Notes: generated by a model not told the origin, from the letters alone. Counted from the stretch's first letter, positions 36,104-44,743 are shown. The stretch: 64,000 bases of DNA from Cellulomonas sp. NTE-D12 (GCF_027923705.1 NZ_AP026442.1:2790001-2854000), one strand, 5' to 3'. Numbers and translations: made by a program.

Positions 36104-37405
36104 TCAGCCGGCGGGCGTCGCGCTGAGCAGGGTGCGCAGCGGCACGTCCGGGTCCGCGGCGGCCGCGACGTCGACGCGCGGCAGGCTCGCACCGGTGAAC
36201 GCGCGGCGCGCCGCACCGACCTCGCGGTGACGGTCGACGACCAGGACTGCGGTGACACGGTCGCCGGCGAGCCAGAGGACGCTCCAGCCGGCGGACGCCG
36301 TGGGGTCGCCGCGGACCACGACCTCGTCGGCGGCGCCCGGCTGACCGAGCAGCACCAGGTCGTGGCCGAGCTGGGTGGAGAACACCTCGGGCGCGGGGTC
36401 GGCCAGCACGGGGTCGGCCAGCACGGGGTCGGCCAGCACGGGGTCGGTCAGCACGGGGTCGTCCAGCGTGACCAGGTGGTGCGCCAGCGCCTCTGGTCCG
36501 CGCAGCGCCGCCTCCCAGTGCCCGCCCGCGACCCAGCCGTGCCGGGCCGACCGACGCACCGCCACGTCGCCGACAGCCCAGACGCCCGGGACGGGCCGGC
36601 GACCCGCCAGCACCCGGTACCGTTCGTCGACCCGGACGGCACCGGACGCGTCCCGCGGCAGGGTGTCCCCCAGCCAGCCGGTCGCCGGGCGGGCGCCCAC
36701 CGCGGCCAGCACCGTGGCCGCAGGCAGCCGTCGACCGTCGGCCAGCCGGACGCCGCCGTCCTCCACGGCAGCGACGGGCGCGCCGGTCAGCAGCTCGACG
36801 CCGGCCGCCGCGTACCAGGGCGCCGTCAGCGCACCGACCCGGCTGCCCAGCGCGGTGCTCAGCGGCGCGCCCGCCGCCTCGACGACGGTCACGGGGCTGC
36901 CGCTCGCCGCGACCACACCGGCCACCTCGGCACCGATCCAGCCCGCGCCGATCACCACCAGCGGCCCACCGGCCGCGAGCGCGGCCCGCAGCCGGTCGGC
37001 GTCGGCTGTGGTGTGCAGCGTGCGGGCGGAGGGCCAGGCCGGAGGGCGGACGGCATGGGCGCCGGTCGCGAGCACGACGTGGTCGGCGCGCACCGCGCCG
37101 GTGTCCGTGGCGACACCGGGCCGTCCGGGCTCGTCGAGCAGCAGGGCGCGCGCGGGTCGGTCCAGCTCGACGCGGTCGGCCAGGGCCGCGACGTCCACCC
37201 CGAGCTCGTCGGTCAGCCAGGCGGGTGCGGTGCGGTCGAGCAGGTGCTTGGACAGCGGCGGCCGGTCGTACGGCGGCACACCCTCGGCGCCGAGCACGTG
37301 GATGTGGCCGTCGAACCCGGCGGTCCGCAGCTCGGCCACGGTGCGCGTGGCGGCCAGCCCGGCGCCGACCACCAGGACGTCACGGGCGGCCGGGTTGCTG
37401 CGCAC
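36104..37405 (-). CDS. FAD-dependent pyridine nucleotide-disulfide-family reductase (ferredoxin-reductase-like)
   Basis: The 433-residue protein has an N-terminal FAD loop VVGAGLAATRTVAEL, PPYDRPPLSK, LATGA, a second dinucleotide loop VVIGAGWIGAEVAG and the FAD-binding WAVGDVAV, with a C-terminal reductase domain. This is the architecture of NAD(P)H-ferredoxin/rubredoxin reductases. No ferredoxin or oxygenase partner is adjacent. Just before the C-terminal domain it carries five 5-residue D-P-V-L-A/T repeats encoded by 15-bp DNA units. The GTG at 37405 is chosen because homology starts at RDVLVVGAG. Confidence 0.9.
   Translation of the reverse strand: MRSNPAARDVLVVGAGLAATRTVAELRTAGFDGHIHVLGAEGVPPYDRPPLSKHLLDRTAPAWLTDELGVDVAALADRVELDRPARALLLDEPGRPGVATDTGAVRADHVVLATGAHAVRPPAWPSARTLHTTADADRLRAALAAGGPLVVIGAGWIGAEVAGVVAASGSPVTVVEAAGAPLSTALGSRVGALTAPWYAAAGVELLTGAPVAAVEDGGVRLADGRRLPAATVLAAVGARPATGWLGDTLPRDASGAVRVDERYRVLAGRRPVPGVWAVGDVAVRRSARHGWVAGGHWEAALRGPEALAHHLVTLDDPVLTDPVLADPVLADPVLADPAPEVFSTQLGHDLVLLGQPGAADEVVVRGDPTASAGWSVLWLAGDRVTAVLVVDRHREVGAARRAFTGASLPRVDVAAAADPDVPLRTLLSATPAG
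36391..36465 (-). repeat. in-frame 15-bp minisatellite inside the reductase gene
   Basis: Five consecutive 15-bp units of GCACGGGGTCGGCCA, with single-base differences in three of them, encode the pentapeptide repeat DPVLA (minus strand). The unit length keeps the frame, so copy-number change would alter only linker length. Confidence 0.95.
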
Positions 37406-37439
37406 CGGGCCACGGTAGTCTGCCGAGAGGGAGGCACGG

Positions 37440-37904
37440 ATGGGCGCTGAGCATGCGGTCGGTCGTGCGCCGACGGGCGCACCGACCTCCGGTGGCGCAC
37501 CCCGCACACCGTCCGCCACCGCGTCCACGTGGCCCCGGATCGACGCAGGCGGCACCTCGATGAGCAACCCCGGCGCAGTGCCACCGATGGCTGCGTCCTC
37601 GCCCTCGCCTGCAACGGGAGCCGTCCCGCTGGTCGCCCGGCGCCGGCCTCGCCTGCCGCGTTCGGTCCTGCTGGTGGTGCTCGGGGTCGCCCTCGTGGTG
37701 GTCGGCGCCCTGCTGCTCGGCACCCGGGCGGCGGCGGGTCTGCTCGCGCTGCACCTGCTGGTGTGCGCCGTCGTGCGGGCCGTCCGCCCGGCCCCCGGAC
37801 CGAACGCGTTGGCCGTGCGCTCACGCGCTCTCGACGTGCTGACCCTGACTGCGTTCGCCCTGGTCCTCGGCGTGCTGGCGGCGATCGTCCCCAGCGCGCG
37901 CTGA
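37440..37904 (+). CDS. DUF3017 membrane protein
   Basis: The 154-residue protein has a ~60-residue Pro/Ser/Ala-rich N-terminus, then three hydrophobic helices (SVLLVVLGVALVVVGALLL; AGLLALHLLVCAVV; LDVLTLTAFALVLGVLA) with the conserved AVRSRALDV of DUF3017. GAGAGGGAGG precedes the ATG. DUF3017 genes normally follow folD after purH in actinobacteria; here folD is missing from this spot and the gene is on the opposite strand to purH. Function unknown. Confidence 0.8.
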   Translation: MGAEHAVGRAPTGAPTSGGAPRTPSATASTWPRIDAGGTSMSNPGAVPPMAASSPSPATGAVPLVARRRPRLPRSVLLVVLGVALVVVGALLLGTRAAAGLLALHLLVCAVVRAVRPAPGPNALAVRSRALDVLTLTAFALVLGVLAAIVPSAR

Positions 37905-37949
37905 CGGCTGCCGCGACAGCCGCGGCAGGCACCGTCACGGGACGGGCTC

Positions 37950-37980
37950 GTCCGGGACCGCCGTCTGCACGGTCCCGGAC
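37950..37980. terminator. bidirectional terminator between DUF3017 gene and purH
   Basis: A perfect 11-bp stem (GTCCGGGACCG at 37950-37960, complement at 37970-37980) with a 9-base loop lies between the convergent stops. Confidence 0.85.
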
Positions 37981-37988
37981 GGTGCCCG

Positions 37989-39617
37989 TCAGTGGGCGAA
38001 GTGCCGCGTCCCGGTCAGGTACAGGGTGACGCCGGCCGCCTTCGCCGCCTCGATCACCTCGGGGTCACGCACGGAGCCGCCCGGCTGCACGACGGCGCGC
38101 ACCCCGGCGTCCAGCAGCACCTGGAGGCCGTCGGCGAACGGGAAGAAGGCGTCCGACGCGGCGACCGAACCGCGCGCCCGCGCCTGACCGTCCGCGTCGG
38201 CGCGCTCGACGGCCAGCCGGCACGAGTCCACGCGGTTGACCTGCCCCATCCCGACGCCGACCGAGGCGCCGTCGGCGGCGAGCAGGATCGCGTTCGACTT
38301 CACCGCCCGGACGGCGCGCCAGGCGAACGCGAGGTCGGCCAGCGTGGCGTCGTCGGCCGCCTCGCCTGCGGCGAGCGTCCACGTGGTCGGGTCGTCGCCC
38401 GCGGCGTCGATCCGGTCCGCCCGCTGCACGAGCAGGCCACCGCTGATCGAGCGCTGCTCGAGGCGGGCGGCCGGCGGGGTGTCCACGACCAGGAGGCGCA
38501 CGTTCTTCTTCTGCGAGAGCAGCTCGAGGGCGTCGTCGTCGAAGGCCGGCGCCAGCACCACCTCGGTGAACACCGGCGCGATCTGCTGAGCCGCCGCCAG
38601 GGTGATCGGCACGTTCGCGGCGATCACACCGCCGAACGCCGACACCGGGTCGCACGCGTGGGCCTTGGCGTGGGCGTCCGCCACGTCGGTGCCGACGGCG
38701 ATGCCGCACGGGTTGGCGTGCTTGATGATCGCGACGGTGGGCTGGTCGCCGTGGTCGTGCGCCGCACGCCAGGCCGCGTCGGCGTCGACGTAGTTGTTGT
38801 AGCTCATGGCCTTGCCGTGCAGCTGGGTCGCCTGGGCCAGCCCCCGCGCACCGTCGCCGGCGGTGTACAGCGCCGCCGCCTGGTGCGGGTTCTCGCCGTA
38901 CCGGAGCACCGCCGAGCGCGTCCACGTGCCGCCGACCCATGCCGGGAAGCCGGTGTGCTCACCCTCGACCTCGTCGGTGCTGGTGGCGACGTTGCCCATC
39001 CAGGAGGCGACCGCCACGTCGTAGGTCGCCGTGTGCACGAACGCCTCCGCGGCGAGCCGGGTGCGCTGCGCCAGCGTGAAACCGCCGGCCGCGACCGCCT
39101 CGACCACCGCGGGGTAGCCGGACGGGTCGACGACGACGGCGACGCTCGGGTGGTTCTTCGCGGCGGCCCGGACCATCGAGGGGCCGCCGATGTCGATCTG
39201 CTCGACGCACTCGTCGACGGACGCCCCCGAGGCGACGGTCGCGGTGAACGGGTAGAGGTTGACGACCACCAGCTCGAACGGAGCCACGCCGAGGCCCTCG
39301 AGCTGGGCCAGGTGCTCCGGGCGGCGGGTGTCGGCGAGGATCCCGGCGTGCACCCGCGGGTGCAGGGTCTTGACGCGGCCGTCGAGGCACTCGGGGAAGC
39401 CCGTCAGCTCCTCGACGCGGGTGACCGGGATTCCGGCGCCGGCGATGGTCGCGGCCGTCGAGCCGGTGGACACCAGCTCGACCCCGGCCGCGTGCAGTGC
39501 GGTGGCGAGCTCGACGAGGCCCGTCTTGTCGTAGACGGAGACGAGCGCGCGGCGGACGGCGCGGCGACCGTCGCCGGTCGAGGTTGCGGGGGTGGACTGG
39601 CTGGGCTGCTGGGACAT
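37989..39617 (-). CDS. purH: bifunctional AICAR transformylase / IMP cyclohydrolase
   Basis: The 542-residue PurH has the MGS-like IMP cyclohydrolase domain (ALVSVYDKTGL, GRVKTLHPRVHAG, NLYPF) and the AICAR transformylase domain (KHANPCGIAVG, DPVSAFGGVIA, FFPFADGLQ). It catalyses the last two steps of IMP synthesis and uses 10-formyl-THF. When that cofactor is short its substrate ZMP, and so ZTP, accumulates; the ZTP riboswitch in its leader fits this. The ATG is preceded by GGGAGAG, which lies in a hairpin. Confidence 0.97.
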   Translation of the reverse strand: MSQQPSQSTPATSTGDGRRAVRRALVSVYDKTGLVELATALHAAGVELVSTGSTAATIAGAGIPVTRVEELTGFPECLDGRVKTLHPRVHAGILADTRRPEHLAQLEGLGVAPFELVVVNLYPFTATVASGASVDECVEQIDIGGPSMVRAAAKNHPSVAVVVDPSGYPAVVEAVAAGGFTLAQRTRLAAEAFVHTATYDVAVASWMGNVATSTDEVEGEHTGFPAWVGGTWTRSAVLRYGENPHQAAALYTAGDGARGLAQATQLHGKAMSYNNYVDADAAWRAAHDHGDQPTVAIIKHANPCGIAVGTDVADAHAKAHACDPVSAFGGVIAANVPITLAAAQQIAPVFTEVVLAPAFDDDALELLSQKKNVRLLVVDTPPAARLEQRSISGGLLVQRADRIDAAGDDPTTWTLAAGEAADDATLADLAFAWRAVRAVKSNAILLAADGASVGVGMGQVNRVDSCRLAVERADADGQARARGSVAASDAFFPFADGLQVLLDAGVRAVVQPGGSVRDPEVIEAAKAAGVTLYLTGTRHFAH

Positions 39618-39627
39618 CGAGCACTCT

Positions 39628-39670
39628 CCCGGGTCGGGGCGCCGCGGTCACGGCGCGGGGCGGACCCGGG
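39628..39670 (-). promoter_or_regulatory. Shine-Dalgarno-sequestering hairpin, purH riboswitch expression platform
   Basis: Perfect 8-bp arms (CCCGGGTC and GACCCGGG) at 39628-39635 and 39663-39670 enclose a further GCCG/CGGC stem. The downstream arm contains the start of the GGGAGAG ribosome-binding site just before the purH ATG, and the upstream arm abuts the conserved 3' aptamer element. This suggests ligand-dependent access to the ribosome-binding site or intrinsic termination; the sequence alone does not decide which. Confidence 0.65.
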
Positions 39671-39755
39671 CACCCAGGCGGACGGTGCACGGACGACGGT
39701 GGTGCGGCCGCTCCCCGGTGGTGATCCACCTCGGTTCGCCAGTCACGGCCGAGAC
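39668..39755 (-). promoter_or_regulatory. ZTP (pfl) riboswitch upstream of purH
   Basis: In RNA sense it has GGCCG/CGGCC P1 pairing, TGACTGGCG, CCACCGGGGAGCG and the 3' CCGCCTGGGTGCC element, the same order and spacing as the copy before glyA. It begins five bases after the purN stop, so purH is regulated separately from purN read-through. Confidence 0.9.
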
Positions 39756-39759
39756 CATG

Positions 39760-40458
39760 CTATCCGGCGACCGGAGCACCGCCGAGCCGCACGTGACGGC
39801 CCTCGACGCTGAGTCCCTCCCGGACCACCCGCCCCACGACGTCGACCAGCAGCTCCCGCTCGACGGTCTTGATGCGCTCGTGGAGCGTCGCCTCGTCGTC
39901 CCCCTCGAGCACCGGCACCGCCGACTGCGCGACGATCGGGCCCGAGTCGACGCCCTCGTCGACCACGATCACCGAGCAGCCGCTGACCTTGACCCCGTGC
40001 GCGAGGGCGTCCCGGACCGCGTGCGCACCGGGGAAGGCCGGCAGCAGCGCGGGGTGCGTGTTGAGCGTCCGGCCACCGTGCTCGGCGAGGAACGCCTGGC
40101 CGACCAGCCGCATGAACCCGGCGAGGACCACCAGGTCCGGGGTGAACACCCGGACCGTCTCGGCGAGGGCGCGGTCCCACGCCGCACGGTCCGCAAAGTC
40201 CGCCGGGGCCACCACGGCCGTGGCCACCCCGGCCTCCCGCGCGCGCTCGAGCGCCCTGACGCCGTGCCGGTCGGAGACGACCGCGACGACGCGCGCGCCG
40301 TACGCCGGGTCGGAGTGCGCGGCCAGCAGGGCGTCGAGCGTCGAGCCGGTGCCCGAGACCAGCACGACGACGCGCCCCGCGGTGCGGGTGGACGGTGCGG
40401 GAGGGGTCGGGCCGGGCGGGGTCGGGCCGGGAGGGGTGGGGCCGGGAGCGGCGGTCAC
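39760..40458 (-). CDS. purN: phosphoribosylglycinamide formyltransferase
   Basis: The 232-residue PurN has VVVLVSGTGSTLDAL, the catalytic-region NTHPALLPAFPGAHAV and VDEGVDSGPIVAQ. It transfers formyl from 10-formyl-THF to GAR, the first folate-dependent purine step. The first ~25 residues are an unusual (PGPTP)n run encoded by 15-bp repeats and precede the domain at about residue 28; a start inside the run is possible. It lies upstream of the purH riboswitch on the same strand. Confidence 0.95.
   Translation of the reverse strand: MTAAPGPTPPGPTPPGPTPPAPSTRTAGRVVVLVSGTGSTLDALLAAHSDPAYGARVVAVVSDRHGVRALERAREAGVATAVVAPADFADRAAWDRALAETVRVFTPDLVVLAGFMRLVGQAFLAEHGGRTLNTHPALLPAFPGAHAVRDALAHGVKVSGCSVIVVDEGVDSGPIVAQSAVPVLEGDDEATLHERIKTVERELLVDVVGRVVREGLSVEGRHVRLGGAPVAG
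40401..40445 (-). repeat. three 15-bp repeats encoding the PurN Pro-Gly-Pro-Thr-Pro leader
   Basis: Units of 15 bp at 40401, 40416 and 40431 with the pattern GnGGGGTnGGGCCGG differ by a few bases and encode PGPTP repeats at the PurN N-terminus. Confidence 0.9.
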
Positions 40459-40526
40459 GGGGGAACCCTAACCGGGCACCGACGGACGCCCGACGTCCCC
40501 GTCGACGGCCCGGGGGACAATGAGGT

Positions 40527-41129
40527 GTGAGCAACCCGTACGCCCCGCCGGACGACCGGCCCCGCGGCGACGAGGCGCCGGCCGACCGCGGCGCTCCCGA
40601 CGGGCGGCACGGCGTGACCGGTCCCGGGAAAGGACCGTCCAGCGGACCGTTCCACGGCCCCGACGGGCAGGCACCGGCACCGTGGCCGGGCGTCCGTCCC
40701 GCCGACCGGCCTGGCGTGGGGCAGGGTCCCGGTCAGCAGGAGGTGCCGCCGCCGGTCAGCCCCGCGCAGCTGTCGCGGATCGCCGCGGGCATGCGCTTCG
40801 GCGCCGCCCTGGTGCTCGCGGCGCTGCTGGTCCAGCTGCTGCCGCTGCCCTGGGGGCTGCTCGCGCTGCCGTTCGCGCTGCTGGGCACGGGCGTGGTGGG
40901 ACGGACCATGCTGCTGATGTCCCGGGCACGGGTGCGGGGGCCCGCCTCCGTGCTGACCACCCTGCTGCTGGTGGTGGGCGTCGGCAGCGTGGCGGTCTCG
41001 CTGATGCTGGCCGCCTACTGGGCCGCCGGTGCCGACTCGTACCCGTGCGAGCAGTCGGCGCTCACCGTGCAGGCCCACTACTCGTGCGCGGCGCTCCTGC
41101 CGCAGCAGGGGTCGGTGCACCTCCCCTGA
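40527..41129 (+). CDS. actinobacterial membrane protein of unknown function
   Basis: The 200-residue protein has a ~75-residue Pro/Gly-rich hydrophilic N-terminus, three hydrophobic segments (FGAALVLAALLVQLLPL; LLALPFALLGTGVVG; VLTTLLLVVGVGSVAVSLMLAAY) and a short outward tail with two cysteines (SYPCEQ and HYSCAA) that could form a disulfide. I do not recognise a named family. GTG start at 40527. It is divergent from purN and convergent with the DUF6350 gene. Confidence 0.7.
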   Translation: MSNPYAPPDDRPRGDEAPADRGAPDGRHGVTGPGKGPSSGPFHGPDGQAPAPWPGVRPADRPGVGQGPGQQEVPPPVSPAQLSRIAAGMRFGAALVLAALLVQLLPLPWGLLALPFALLGTGVVGRTMLLMSRARVRGPASVLTTLLLVVGVGSVAVSLMLAAYWAAGADSYPCEQSALTVQAHYSCAALLPQQGSVHLP

Positions 41130-41153
41130 CGGCCGACGGCCGAGCGCGAGCGC

Positions 41154-42461
41154 TCAGGCCCCGCCGAGCTCGGTGTCGTCCGGCACCCACGGGTCGACCG
41201 CCCGCCGGTGCACCAGGTGCCGCACAGCGGTGCGGACCACAGGGGCGCTCAGCGTCGTCGTGACCGCGGCACCGACCCACACCCAGAACCCGACCCGCAG
41301 GCCGACCAGCCACCCCTCCGCTCCGACGACGGCCATCCGGCCCGGGCCCGCGGCCCCGCTCGCCGCCGTCACCACGAGCGCGACCAGCACCGCGACCACC
41401 CCCGCGAGCAGCCCCGCCGCCGCGGCCGGGTGCCACCACCGCCGCGCGGACCAGCGGCGGTGCAGCACCAGTCCGGCCAGCACGCCGACCAGGGCGAGCA
41501 CCAGCGGCAGCACCGTGGCCGCGATTCCGTGCACCGTCTCGGCGGGCAGCATGCCGAGCAGCGGGACCGCCGGGAGCGATCCGGGCACGACGGCGTCGGG
41601 AGCGAACCGGGACCCCGCGCCGACGGAGAAGCCGACGCCGGAGACCCACGTCAGGGCCCAGACCACCATGTTCGGCAGGTAGCCGAGCTGGACCACGGCG
41701 AGCACGACGCCGCCGATCACGTCGAGGTTCAGCCCGCCGACGACGGACGCGACCTGGGCCCGCCCGTCCAGCAGCCAGCCGCACGTCACCAGGCTGGAGA
41801 CCACCGCGAGCAGCGCGACCGTGAGCAGGCCCGTGCCGAGCGCCGCGCGCAGCACGGGTGGCAGCCGACGCGTCAGCGGCTGCGCGAGCCGTGCCCACGT
41901 CGGCGCGTCGCTCTTGCGCATCACCCCCGTGCCGAGCCCGAGCAGCGCGACCACCGCCCCGCCGAGCAGGGCGCGCGGCAGCCCGCCGCGCGCCGCCGGC
42001 GTCAGCGCGGCCATCCCGGCCACCACCAGGACGTAGGTCGCCATCCCGGACAGCGAGGAGGACCAGCTCGCCGCGCCCGACCGCCGGGCCGAGGCGTGGC
42101 AGGTGTACACGGCGAGCGCGCTCACGCCCAAGGGCACCAGGCCGACCGTGATCGCCCCGACGCTGACCGTGACGCCGTGCCCGAGCAGCCAGACCGCGGT
42201 GCCGACCCCGACGGCACGCACCCAGGGCACGCCGTCGTTCGCCGGGTCGGCCGAGGTCGCCACGAACGCGGCGACCGACGGGACCACGATGACCAGCCAC
42301 GACAGCAGGGCGCCCTGCAGGGCGGCGAGCACGCCCGCGACCCACCGGGGGGCGCCGTCGAGCGCGCTGCCGAGATCGACGGCCAGCGCGAGGTCACCGG
42401 CACGTCCGCGGGTCGTCCGCGGCGCGCGGCGGCGGGTGGCGGGGTCGGTGCGCAGGCTCAC
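41154..42461 (-). CDS. DUF6350-type polytopic membrane protein
   Basis: The 435-residue protein has roughly ten transmembrane helices with short loops (ALQGALLSWLVIVVPSVAAF; LDVIGGVVLAVVQLGYLPNM). Its position between sucCD and purN-purH is typical of the actinobacterial DUF6350 family. No catalytic motif is seen; some relatives are described as PerM-like cell-division proteins, which I cannot confirm. Confidence 0.78.
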   Translation of the reverse strand: MSLRTDPATRRRAPRTTRGRAGDLALAVDLGSALDGAPRWVAGVLAALQGALLSWLVIVVPSVAAFVATSADPANDGVPWVRAVGVGTAVWLLGHGVTVSVGAITVGLVPLGVSALAVYTCHASARRSGAASWSSSLSGMATYVLVVAGMAALTPAARGGLPRALLGGAVVALLGLGTGVMRKSDAPTWARLAQPLTRRLPPVLRAALGTGLLTVALLAVVSSLVTCGWLLDGRAQVASVVGGLNLDVIGGVVLAVVQLGYLPNMVVWALTWVSGVGFSVGAGSRFAPDAVVPGSLPAVPLLGMLPAETVHGIAATVLPLVLALVGVLAGLVLHRRWSARRWWHPAAAAGLLAGVVAVLVALVVTAASGAAGPGRMAVVGAEGWLVGLRVGFWVWVGAAVTTTLSAPVVRTAVRHLVHRRAVDPWVPDDTELGGA

Positions 42462-42538
42462 GCGCCCATGGTCGGCCGACCGCCGCGTGCCGTCCGGCAG
42501 GCACGTCCGGCGAGTCGCTCACGGCGCGACCCGGCGCC

Positions 42539-42564
42539 GTCGCGCGCGCCGCAGCGCGCGCGAC
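42539..42564. terminator. terminator downstream of sucD
   Basis: A perfect 11-bp stem (GTCGCGCGCGC / GCGCGCGCGAC) with a 4-base loop lies 12 bases beyond the sucD stop on the minus strand, before the DUF6350 start. No U-tract. Confidence 0.75.
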
Positions 42565-42576
42565 GCCCCCGCGGGC

Positions 42577-43452
42577 TCAGGACAGCAACGCGCGGACCAA
42601 CGCGGCGGTCTCGGACGGCGTCTTGCCGACCTTGACCCCGGCGGCCTCGAGGGCCTCCTTCTTGGCCTGCGCGGTACCCGACGAGCCGGAGACGATCGCA
42701 CCGGCGTGGCCCATCGTGCGGCCCTCCGGGGCGGTGAACCCGGCGACGTAGCCGACCACCGGCTTGGTGACGTGGTCCCGGATGTACGCCGCGGCACGCT
42801 CCTCGGCGTCGCCGCCGATCTCGCCGATCATCACGATCGCCTCGGTGTCCGGGTCCTCCTCGAACGCGGCGAGCGCGTCGATGTGCGTGGTCCCGATGAT
42901 GGGGTCGCCGCCGATGCCGATCGCCGTGGAGAAGCCCAGGTCACGCAGCTCGTACATCATCTGGTAGGTCAGCGTGCCGGACTTGGACACCAGCCCGATG
43001 CGGCCGGGGCCGGTGATGTCCGCCGGGATGATGCCGACGTTCGACTGCCCGGGGCTGATCAGGCCGGGGCAGTTGGGGCCGATCACCCGCACGCCGTTGT
43101 CCTGCGCGTAGGCGAAGAACGCGGCGGTGTCGGCCACCGGGACGCCCTCGGTGATGACGACGACCAGCGGCACGCGGGCGTCGACCGCCTCGACGACCGC
43201 GTCCTTGGTGAAGGCCGGCGGGACGAAGACGACGGACACGTCGGCACCCGTCTGCGCGACCGCCTCGGCGACCGTCCCGAAGACGGGGACGTCACCGGTG
43301 GGGAACGTCACGGTGGTGCCGGCCTTGCGCGGGTTCACGCCGCCGACCACCTGGGTGCCGGACGCGAGCATCCGGGTGGTGTGCTTGGTCCCCTCGGACC
43401 CGGTCATGCCCTGCACGATCACCCGCGACGCAGCGGTGAGGAAGATGGCCAT
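42577..43452 (-). CDS. sucD: succinyl-CoA synthetase alpha subunit
   Basis: The 291-residue protein has the CoA-binding GMTGSEGTKHTTRML, the ligase segment GPNCPGLISPGQSNVGI and the active-site His in TMGHAGAIVSGSSGTA, which is phosphorylated during catalysis. It forms the SucCD heteromer that converts succinyl-CoA to succinate with nucleotide triphosphate formation. It follows sucC by 30 bases. Confidence 0.97.
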   Translation of the reverse strand: MAIFLTAASRVIVQGMTGSEGTKHTTRMLASGTQVVGGVNPRKAGTTVTFPTGDVPVFGTVAEAVAQTGADVSVVFVPPAFTKDAVVEAVDARVPLVVVITEGVPVADTAAFFAYAQDNGVRVIGPNCPGLISPGQSNVGIIPADITGPGRIGLVSKSGTLTYQMMYELRDLGFSTAIGIGGDPIIGTTHIDALAAFEEDPDTEAIVMIGEIGGDAEERAAAYIRDHVTKPVVGYVAGFTAPEGRTMGHAGAIVSGSSGTAQAKKEALEAAGVKVGKTPSETAALVRALLS

Positions 43453-43482
43453 GGCTGTTCGTCTCTCTCGTCGTCGGGTGGC

Positions 43483-44664
43483 TCAGGCGGCCGTCGAGGC
43501 CAGGCGGGCCGCGTCGTCCGCGCCGCCGTCCATCGTGTCGGCCAGCGTCACCAGCGGGTGCGCCGCCTCGGTGAGGATCCGGCGGCCCTCGGCGACGTTG
43601 TTGCCGTCGAGGCGGACGACCAGCGGCTTGGACGCCTCGTCGCCGAGGATGCCCAGGGCCGCGACGATGCCTCGCGCGACCTCGTCGCACGCGGTGATGC
43701 CACCGAACACGTTGACGAACACGGCCTTCACCTGCGGGTCGGACAGGATGATGTCCAGCCCGTCGGCCATCACCTGCGCCGAGGCGCCGCCGCCGATGTC
43801 GAGGAAGTTGGCGGGCTTGACCCCGCCGTGGCCCTCACCGGCGTAGGCGACCACGTCGAGCGTGCTCATCACCAGGCCGGCGCCGTTGCCGATGATGCCG
43901 ACCTGACCGTCGAGCTTGACGTAGTTCAGGCCCTTCTCCTTGGCGCGCGCCTCGAGCGGGTCGGCCGCGGCCTTGTCCTCGAGCTCGGCGTGGTCCGGGT
44001 GCCGGAAGTCGGCGTTGGCGTCCAGCGACACCTTGCCGTCGAGCGCGATCACGTCGCCGTCCTCGGTCAGCACCAGCGGGTTGACCTCGACCAGCGTCGC
44101 GTCCTCGTCGCGGTAGACCGCCCACAGCCGCTCGAGCACGTCCACGACCTGACCGGCCACCTGCTGGTCGAAGTCCGCGGCCCGGACGATCTCCTCCGCC
44201 TTGGTGCGGTCGATGCCGGTGCGCGGGTCGACGGCGACGCGGGCGAGAGCCTGCGGGCGCTCGACGGCGAGCTGCTCGATCTCCATGCCGCCCTCGACGG
44301 ACGCCATCGCCAGGTACCGGCGGTTGGCCCGGTCCAGCAGCAGCGACACGTAGTACTCGTTGGCGATGCGGGCTCCCGCGGCCACCATCACGCGGCGCAC
44401 CGTGTGGCCCTTGATGTCCATGCCGAGGATCTGGCCGGCGACCTGCTCGGCCTCGTCGGCCGACCGGGCGAGCTTGACGCCACCGGCCTTGCCGCGGCCA
44501 CCCACCTTCACCTGGGCCTTCACGACGACGACGCCACCGCTCTCGCCGAGCAGCCGCTCGGCCGCGGCCCGCGCCTCCGCGGGGGTCGTCGCGACGATGC
44601 CCGGCAGGACCGGTACCCCGTGCTTCTCGAACAGGTCCCGTGCCTGGTACTCGAACAGGTCCAC
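43483..44664 (-). CDS. sucC: succinyl-CoA synthetase beta subunit
   Basis: The 393-residue protein starts MDLFEYQARDLFEKHGVPV and has the ATP-grasp motifs VVKAQVKVGGRGKAGGVK, VEVNPLVLTEDGDVIALD and LDIGGGASAQ. It binds nucleotide and the succinate side of the SucCD reaction. GTG start with GAGAGGA upstream. The upstream region carries a TAGAGT -10-like hexamer and the palindrome shared with icd. Confidence 0.97.
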   Translation of the reverse strand: MDLFEYQARDLFEKHGVPVLPGIVATTPAEARAAAERLLGESGGVVVVKAQVKVGGRGKAGGVKLARSADEAEQVAGQILGMDIKGHTVRRVMVAAGARIANEYYVSLLLDRANRRYLAMASVEGGMEIEQLAVERPQALARVAVDPRTGIDRTKAEEIVRAADFDQQVAGQVVDVLERLWAVYRDEDATLVEVNPLVLTEDGDVIALDGKVSLDANADFRHPDHAELEDKAAADPLEARAKEKGLNYVKLDGQVGIIGNGAGLVMSTLDVVAYAGEGHGGVKPANFLDIGGGASAQVMADGLDIILSDPQVKAVFVNVFGGITACDEVARGIVAALGILGDEASKPLVVRLDGNNVAEGRRILTEAAHPLVTLADTMDGGADDAARLASTAA

Positions 44665-44743
44665 GCCGGCGCGTCCTCTCGCTCGTCCCGCACGTCGGTG
44701 TAGGCGACGTGCGCACCGGTGGCGACTCTAGCCGGGGACCGGC

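Noticed and set aside
36391..36465. Short regular repeats considered as a CRISPR array
   Set aside because: 15-bp units with no spacers, in frame inside a conserved enzyme gene.
42577..44664. Large plus-strand frame opposite sucC and sucD
   Set aside because: Antisense shadow of two well-conserved genes.
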